Part shown: positions 6,019 to 8,649 of the stretch, piece after piece | How the letters are laid out: each line of letters starts with the position of its first letter | Numbering within the stretch: the first letter of the stretch is position 1 | DNA from: an uncultured Corynebacterium sp. | GTDB taxonomy: Bacteria > Actinomycetota > Actinomycetes > Mycobacteriales > Mycobacteriaceae | Direction of reading: 5' to 3' | Assembly (NCBI GenBank): GCA_915275065.1 | Contig: CAJZGD010000107.1 | Span: forward strand, 1 to 8,649 | Length of the DNA stretch: 8,649 bases | Position numbers and translations under genes: made by a program | Notes under the pieces: generated by a model | Seen by the model: the letters and a program-made list of their open reading frames with translations, nothing else | Database searches by the model: none | Told to the model about the DNA's origin: nothing

Positions 6019-6669
6019 TTAAGCCTTCTCGGCCGCAGCGGTCGTACGGGCGATAAAGGCGTTCAGAGCCTCGACCGAGAACACGACGTCATCAGAGTAG
6101 AGGACATCGTAGGTGTTCAACTGGTCCTGGTAGCGGATGGTCACGCCTGGCAGATTACGGGCGCTCAAGCGCGAGGTAGCGTCGTCCCGACCCACAACAA
6201 ACAGAATCTTCTTGCGGTCGGTCAGGCGCGACAAAAACGCGAGAGCTGACTTCGTCGAAGGCTTTTGACCAGCGACCAATTCATCGACCACGTGGATGCG
6301 TGCGTGACGAGCACGGTCCGACAGTGCGCCGTAGAGTGCGGCCTTGATCATTTTCTTCGGGGTGCGCTGGCTGTAATTCCGCGGCTTGGGGCCGTGGGAA
6401 ATGCCGCCACCGGTGAAGTGGGGTGCCCGGATAGAGCCCTGACGAGCCCGGCCGGTGCCCTTTTGGCGGAATGGCTTTTTGCCACCGCCGCGCACTTCAC
6501 CACGAGTCTTGGTGGAGTGGGTGCCTTGACGCCGGGCAGCCAACTGGGCGTTGACAACCTGGTGCAAAAGCGAAATGGAAACTTCACGATCGAAGATTTC
6601 AGCAGGTAGTTCTACCTGGCCGGCAGTGCTACCAGCAGCGGTTTGGACATCTAGTGTTAGATGGCTCAT
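6019..6669 (-). CDS. rplD: 50S ribosomal protein L4
   Basis: This gene encodes 216 residues. L4 binds 23S rRNA early in assembly and sends a long loop into the exit tunnel. That loop is visible at about 50-98, with GTHSTKTRGEVRGGGKKPFR, QKGTGRARQGSIRAPHF and GGISHGPKPRNY. The globular part has ALYGALSDRA and a C-terminal NTYDVLYSDDVVFS. In gammaproteobacteria L4 also represses its own operon; no such activity can be deduced here. The ATG overlaps the rplC stop in ATGA (6666-6669), which suggests translational coupling. Confidence 0.98.
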   Translation of the reverse strand: MSHLTLDVQTAAGSTAGQVELPAEIFDREVSISLLHQVVNAQLAARRQGTHSTKTRGEVRGGGKKPFRQKGTGRARQGSIRAPHFTGGGISHGPKPRNYSQRTPKKMIKAALYGALSDRARHARIHVVDELVAGQKPSTKSALAFLSRLTDRKKILFVVGRDDATSRLSARNLPGVTIRYQDQLNTYDVLYSDDVVFSVEALNAFIARTTAAAEKA

Positions 6670-7322
6670 GCGCGGTTACCACCCTTCACTGCGGTTTTCA
6701 CGGTAACGATGCCGCCCCGGTTGCCGGGGATCGCACCCTTAATAAGGATGAGGTTGGCATCGGCGTCAATCTTTTGAATCTTCAGGTTCTGGGTAGTGAC
6801 GCGATCCTGACCCATGCGGCCAGCCATGCGCTTGCCTTTGAACACACGACCCGGGGTAGCACAAGCACCAATGCCACCAACACGGCGGTGGGATGCTTGG
6901 TTACCATGGCCTGCGCCCTGACCGGCAAAGCCGTGGCGTTTCATGCCGCCGGCAAAACCTTTACCCTTGGTAATGCCAGTCACATCGACGAACGTAATGC
7001 CGTCGAAAATGTTTGCGGTGATTTCCTGGCCGAGTTCGTAGCCGGAAACATCATCCATACGGATTTCCGCCACGTGCCGCCGGGGGGTAACACCAGCTTT
7101 GTTGAAGTGACCCGCCTGGGGCTTTTTCACCTTGCGAGGGTCAATGTCGCCGTAGGCGATTTGAATGGCGGTGTAGCCATCGGTTTCTTGGGTACGAATC
7201 TGGGTGATCACGCATGGACCAGCCTCAACGACGGTTACCGGAACAACATGGTTGTTCTCGTCGAAGATCTGAGTCATGCCAAGTTTCTTGCCCAGAAGGC
7301 CCTTGATCTCAGTTTCACTCAT
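6666..7322 (-). CDS. rplC: 50S ribosomal protein L3
   Basis: This gene encodes 218 residues. L3 is an assembly-initiating protein whose loop reaches the peptidyl transferase centre. Signatures are GLLGKKLGMTQIF (8-20), VDVTGITKGKGFAGGMKRHG (112-131) and TPGRVFKGKRMAGRMG (156-171). The stretch GGIGACATPG (149-158) has Ala-Cys-Ala where E. coli has QNQ, so the glutamine methylated by PrmB there is absent; to my knowledge this is common in actinobacteria. It starts 32 bases after rpsJ behind GGAGAA, and ends in a four-base overlap with rplD. Confidence 0.98.
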   Translation of the reverse strand: MSETEIKGLLGKKLGMTQIFDENNHVVPVTVVEAGPCVITQIRTQETDGYTAIQIAYGDIDPRKVKKPQAGHFNKAGVTPRRHVAEIRMDDVSGYELGQEITANIFDGITFVDVTGITKGKGFAGGMKRHGFAGQGAGHGNQASHRRVGGIGACATPGRVFKGKRMAGRMGQDRVTTQNLKIQKIDADANLILIKGAIPGNRGGIVTVKTAVKGGNRA

Positions 7323-7354
7323 TATTTGTTCTCCGCTGCCAAAAGTGTCGTCGA

Positions 7355-7660
7355 TTACGCAATATTCACGTCGACGCTGGCCGGAAGATCGATGCGCATG
7401 AGTGCGTCAACCGTCTTCGGCGTCGGGTCGAGGATGTCGATCAAGCGCTTATGTGTGCGCATCTCGAAGTGCTCGCGAGAATCCTTGTACTTGTGGGGAG
7501 AACGAATAACGGCATATACGTTCTTTTCGGTTGGCAGTGGCACCGGGCCAACAACACGTGCGCCCGTACGGGTCACAGTTTCAACGATTTTACGTGCAGA
7601 TACGTCAATCGCCTCGTGATCGTAGGCCTTCAGCCGAATGCGGATCTTTTGTCCCGCCAC
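7355..7660 (-). CDS. rpsJ: 30S ribosomal protein S10
   Basis: This gene encodes 101 residues. S10 is a head protein of the small subunit, and as NusE it also joins transcription antitermination complexes. The protein is AGQKIRIRLKAYDHEAIDVS, then RTGARVVGPVPLPTEKNVYA, HKYKDSREHFEMRTHKRLID and a C-terminus of SVDVNIA. I chose the GTG at 7660 because it gives the exact corynebacterial N-terminus and has a strong site, GAGGAAGAGGA, ending five bases upstream. A GTG at 7687 is also in frame but would add nine residues not seen in the family and would place that site inside the gene. It is the first gene of the operon. Confidence 0.98.
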   Translation of the reverse strand: MAGQKIRIRLKAYDHEAIDVSARKIVETVTRTGARVVGPVPLPTEKNVYAVIRSPHKYKDSREHFEMRTHKRLIDILDPTPKTVDALMRIDLPASVDVNIA

Positions 7661-7682
7661 GCTTATCCTCTTCCTCGCTCGT

Positions 7683-7707
7683 CCCACATCACACTGTGAT
7701 TGGTGGG
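7683..7707 (-). promoter_or_regulatory. Hairpin in the S10 operon leader
   Basis: CCCAC (7683-7687) pairs with GTGGG (7703-7707), and ATCAC (7688-7692) pairs with GTGAT (7696-7700), around a three-base loop with a two-base bulge. In the minus-strand mRNA this stem ends about ten bases before the rpsJ ribosome binding site, so it could modulate translation initiation or bind a protein. No regulator can be named. Confidence 0.5.
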
Positions 7708-7722
7708 AATCGCTTCATTGTT

Positions 7723-7755
7723 ACTCTATAACGTTGTCCGGTACCGGTTCCGGTC
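7723..7755 (-). promoter_or_regulatory. Probable S10 operon promoter region with CCGGT repeats
   Basis: On the minus strand TATAGAGT (7730-7723) fits an actinobacterial -10 (TANANT as TAGAGT) and would start the mRNA near 7716, about 55 bases before rpsJ. No TTGACA-like -35 exists. Instead the region just upstream holds three tandem CCGGTN hexamers (7738-7743, 7744-7749, 7750-7755 on the plus strand), the first two forming a perfect palindrome, CCGGTACCGG. The assignment is by pattern only. Confidence 0.45.
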
Positions 7756-7882
7756 ATGGCGCAACGTCAGCCTGTTACTCGACTTGAAATTCGGACAGCG
7801 GCAAAGCAAATTCACCACTGTCAGAAATGTCACGCCATGAAGAAGATCGCGTGATCGCTTCATAACACATACTGCCGCTGTT
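7756..7882. other. Upstream spacer of rpsJ
   Basis: I see no supported gene. GATCGC occurs twice (7845-7850 and 7853-7858). A minus-strand frame of 46 codons (7915-7775, ending SEFQVE) crosses this stretch but has no proper ribosome binding site. Confidence 0.4.
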
Positions 7883-7889
7883 CATTTGC

Positions 7890-7916
7890 CATGCCCGTGC
7901 CCAATTCCGGGTCATG
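7890..7916. repeat. Inverted repeat (hairpin A) between divergent genes
   Basis: CATGCCCG (7890-7897) pairs with CGGG (7908-7911) plus CATG (7913-7916), with a one-base bulge at 7912 and a ten-base loop. It directly abuts hairpin B. No T-run follows on either strand, so it is not a terminator. Confidence 0.5.
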
Positions 7917-7917
7917 T

Positions 7918-7951
7918 TTGCTTTACCATGGCAAACGCCGTGTTAAAGCAA
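7918..7951. repeat. Long hairpin (hairpin B) between divergent genes
   Basis: TTGCTTTA (7918-7925) pairs perfectly with TAAAGCAA (7944-7951). After a single C/T mismatch the stem continues with CATGGC (7927-7932) against GCCGTG (7937-7942, one wobble) and closes on an AAAC tetraloop. An outer ATGT/ACAT extension with a bulge is possible. Neither strand has a following T-run, so a regulatory RNA structure or protein site is more likely than a terminator. Confidence 0.6.
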
Positions 7952-7959
7952 CCCGAACA

Positions 7960-7988
7960 TTTAAACACGAAGCTGCTACTTAATGCAA
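7960..7988 (-). promoter_or_regulatory. Candidate distal minus-strand promoter
   Basis: On the minus strand TTGCAT (7988-7983), 17 bases, then TTTAAA (7965-7960) gives a sigma-70-type arrangement with four of six -10 matches. Initiation would fall near 7953, just where hairpin B begins. It could supply a long S10 leader or a small RNA. Confidence 0.3.
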
Positions 7989-8009
7989 GTCGCCCATGCA
8001 TGACGACGA

Positions 8010-8019
8010 TCCGATCGGA
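8010..8019. repeat. 10-bp palindrome
   Basis: TCCGATCGGA is a perfect palindrome in the divergent intergenic region. It may be an operator half or may be chance. Apart from this, the stretch 7989-8123 shows no gene I can support. Confidence 0.3.
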
Positions 8020-8123
8020 CATTGGGGCCGAAAATCAATCAAAAAGCTACCCCCATATGTGCGGAGAAATAGAGATTTTATTCACTTAAAATTAGCGTTT
8101 CGGGAAGATTATCAACCCCGTTA

Positions 8124-8140
8124 GCGGCTCTTTTTGCCGC
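8124..8140. repeat. Small hairpin upstream of the permease promoter
   Basis: GCGGC (8124-8128) pairs with GCCGC (8136-8140) around a T-rich seven-base loop, with AACC/GGTT possible as an outer stem. The T-run lies in the loop, so this is not a plus-strand terminator. Confidence 0.35.
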
Positions 8141-8181
8141 GAGGTTGCGTCGACAAGCCTCCGCAGTGCACGACATGCCAA

Positions 8182-8211
8182 TTGTGACTTAGACAACTCA
8201 CCAGGTATCCT
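8182..8211 (+). promoter_or_regulatory. Probable promoter of the ABC permease gene
   Basis: TTGTGA (8182-8187) and TATCCT (8206-8211) are separated by 18 bases. A transcript would start near 8218 and give a leader of about 50 bases before the ATG at 8267. No better pair was found between the nested hairpins and the gene. Confidence 0.5.
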
Positions 8212-8266
8212 AGCGATGAAACCCACAGGAACTTGTCTATTTAAAGAATCCACGGAGAACCCAGAC

Positions 8267-8649
8267 ATGGTCATGTATTTGGTAAGAAAAACTTTGAGCT
8301 GGACGCTCGTGGTTTTCCTGGCAACCAATCTCACGTTCTTCCTGGCATCTAGCTTTCTAGACCCCAGGTCGAATTACCAAGGCAGGCGCCCACCGCTCAC
8401 GCCCGAGCAGATAACGAGCCTGCTAGAACCCTATAATCTCAACCCTGAAACACCCATATTGGAAAGATGGTGGACCTGGCTCACCAATATTTTGCTGCAC
8501 TGGGATTGGGGAAAATCCCCCATCGGCGAGTCGGTGAACGAACAGATTTCCTACCGCATCTGGGTCTCGGCCCAGCTCCTCTTGCTCGCCACAATCCTCT
8601 CCATCATCTTGGGCATTGCGGTCGGCGTGTACACCGCCTCCCGCCACTA
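8267..8649 (+). CDS. DppB/OppB-type ABC transporter permease (3' end missing)
   Basis: 127 complete codons are visible before the window ends in frame. The N-terminus MVMYLVRKTLSWTLVVFLAT forms the first membrane helix (about 11-31). It is followed by an extracytoplasmic segment with LDPRSNYQGRRPPLTPEQI (31-49), ILERWWTWLTNILLHWDWG (64-82) and GESVNEQISYRIWVSAQ (87-103), and by a second helix (about 104-123). This order is that of the first inner-membrane subunit of peptide/nickel ABC importers in actinobacteria, where the HWDWG..P segment precedes the second helix. A second permease, ATPase and binding protein are expected to the right. GGAGA at 8254-8258 lies eight bases before the ATG at 8267; the ATG at 8273 is a less well spaced alternative. 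The substrate is unknown. Confidence 0.9.
   Translation, partial: MVMYLVRKTLSWTLVVFLATNLTFFLASSFLDPRSNYQGRRPPLTPEQITSLLEPYNLNPETPILERWWTWLTNILLHWDWGKSPIGESVNEQISYRIWVSAQLLLLATILSIILGIAVGVYTASRH

Noticed and set aside
4143..7619. Long plus-strand open frames of 281, 315 and 321 codons opposite the ribosomal genes (4143-4988, 4927-5874, 6654-7619)
   Set aside because: They are antisense to highly conserved rplV/rpsS, rplB/rplW and rplC/rpsJ. Strong codon bias of ribosomal genes removes stops on the other strand, and the products resemble no family.
7661..7687. Longer rpsJ start at GTG 7687
   Set aside because: It would add nine residues absent from S10 proteins and bury the strong ribosome binding site just before the GTG at 7660.
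7688..7700. ATCACACTGTGAT as a GlxR/CRP-type site
   Set aside because: The half-sites are inverted in order relative to the TGTGA-N6-TCACA consensus; it fits better as the stem of the leader hairpin.
7775..7915. Minus-strand frame of 46 codons (MTRNWARAWQ...SEFQVE) ahead of the rpsJ promoter
   Set aside because: It starts inside the hairpin region without a ribosome binding site, and its length is within chance expectation.
7886..8089. Plus-strand frame of 67 codons in the divergent intergenic region
   Set aside because: It runs through the inverted repeats, has no ribosome binding site, and its composition does not look coding.
8184..8203. TGTGA...TCAC near the permease promoter as a GlxR site
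   Set aside because: The spacing is ten bases instead of six and the match is incomplete.
8092..8334. Minus-strand frame of 80 codons, or 58 from the ATG at 8268, overlapping the permease start
   Set aside because: No ribosome binding site is present, the frame covers the permease promoter, leader and first codons on the opposite strand, and the product is not recognised. It ends FPKR and reads moderately protein-like, so it is not fully excluded.

Overview
The window comes from an actinobacterium, most likely a Corynebacterium or close relative. The S10 (rpsJ), L2 and L3 proteins are of corynebacterial/mycobacterial type, the base composition is moderate rather than very GC-rich, and the ribosomal cluster stops at rpsQ instead of running on into rplN. 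I recall the same break from Corynebacterium genomes. The species cannot be fixed from this sequence alone.

Layout from left to right. (1) Positions 1-1092, plus strand: the 3' part of a gene for a secreted beta-propeller (YncE/NHL-like) protein that ends in a Pro/Thr/Ser/Lys-rich stalk and one C-terminal membrane helix. A strong Rho-independent terminator follows. (2) Positions 1181-1740 hold no convincing intact gene. On the minus strand there is a possible frame-broken small membrane protein. (3) Positions 1741-2001, plus strand: an 86-residue SemiSWEET sugar transporter. (4) Positions 2002-2425: a spacer with a likely frame-broken 75-residue reading frame on the minus strand, directly downstream of the ribosomal cluster. 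(5) Positions 2426-7660, minus strand: the complete S10 ribosomal protein operon in canonical order, rpsJ-rplC-rplD-rplW-rplB-rpsS-rplV-rpsC-rplP-rpmC-rpsQ, closed by a GC-rich hairpin. (6) Positions 7661-8266: a divergent intergenic region with the S10 promoter and leader, a dense nest of inverted repeats, and a promoter for the gene on the right. (7) Positions 8267-8649, plus strand: the 5' part of a DppB/OppB-type ABC permease gene, cut by the window end.

The eleven ribosomal genes are packed with gaps from 32 bases down to 1-4 base overlaps, so one transcript from the 7.7 kb promoter region and translational coupling are expected. Two of them, rpsJ and rpsC, start with GTG. The flanking genes are unrelated to translation: an envelope protein, a sugar transporter and a peptide/nickel-type ABC permease.

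I found no mobile element, CRISPR array, tRNA or rRNA, and no clear sign of a new multi-gene system. The items most worth a second look are the stacked hairpins between the divergent rpsJ and permease genes, the CCGGT triplet repeat at the S10 promoter, and the two frame-broken reading frames in the gap after rpsQ.
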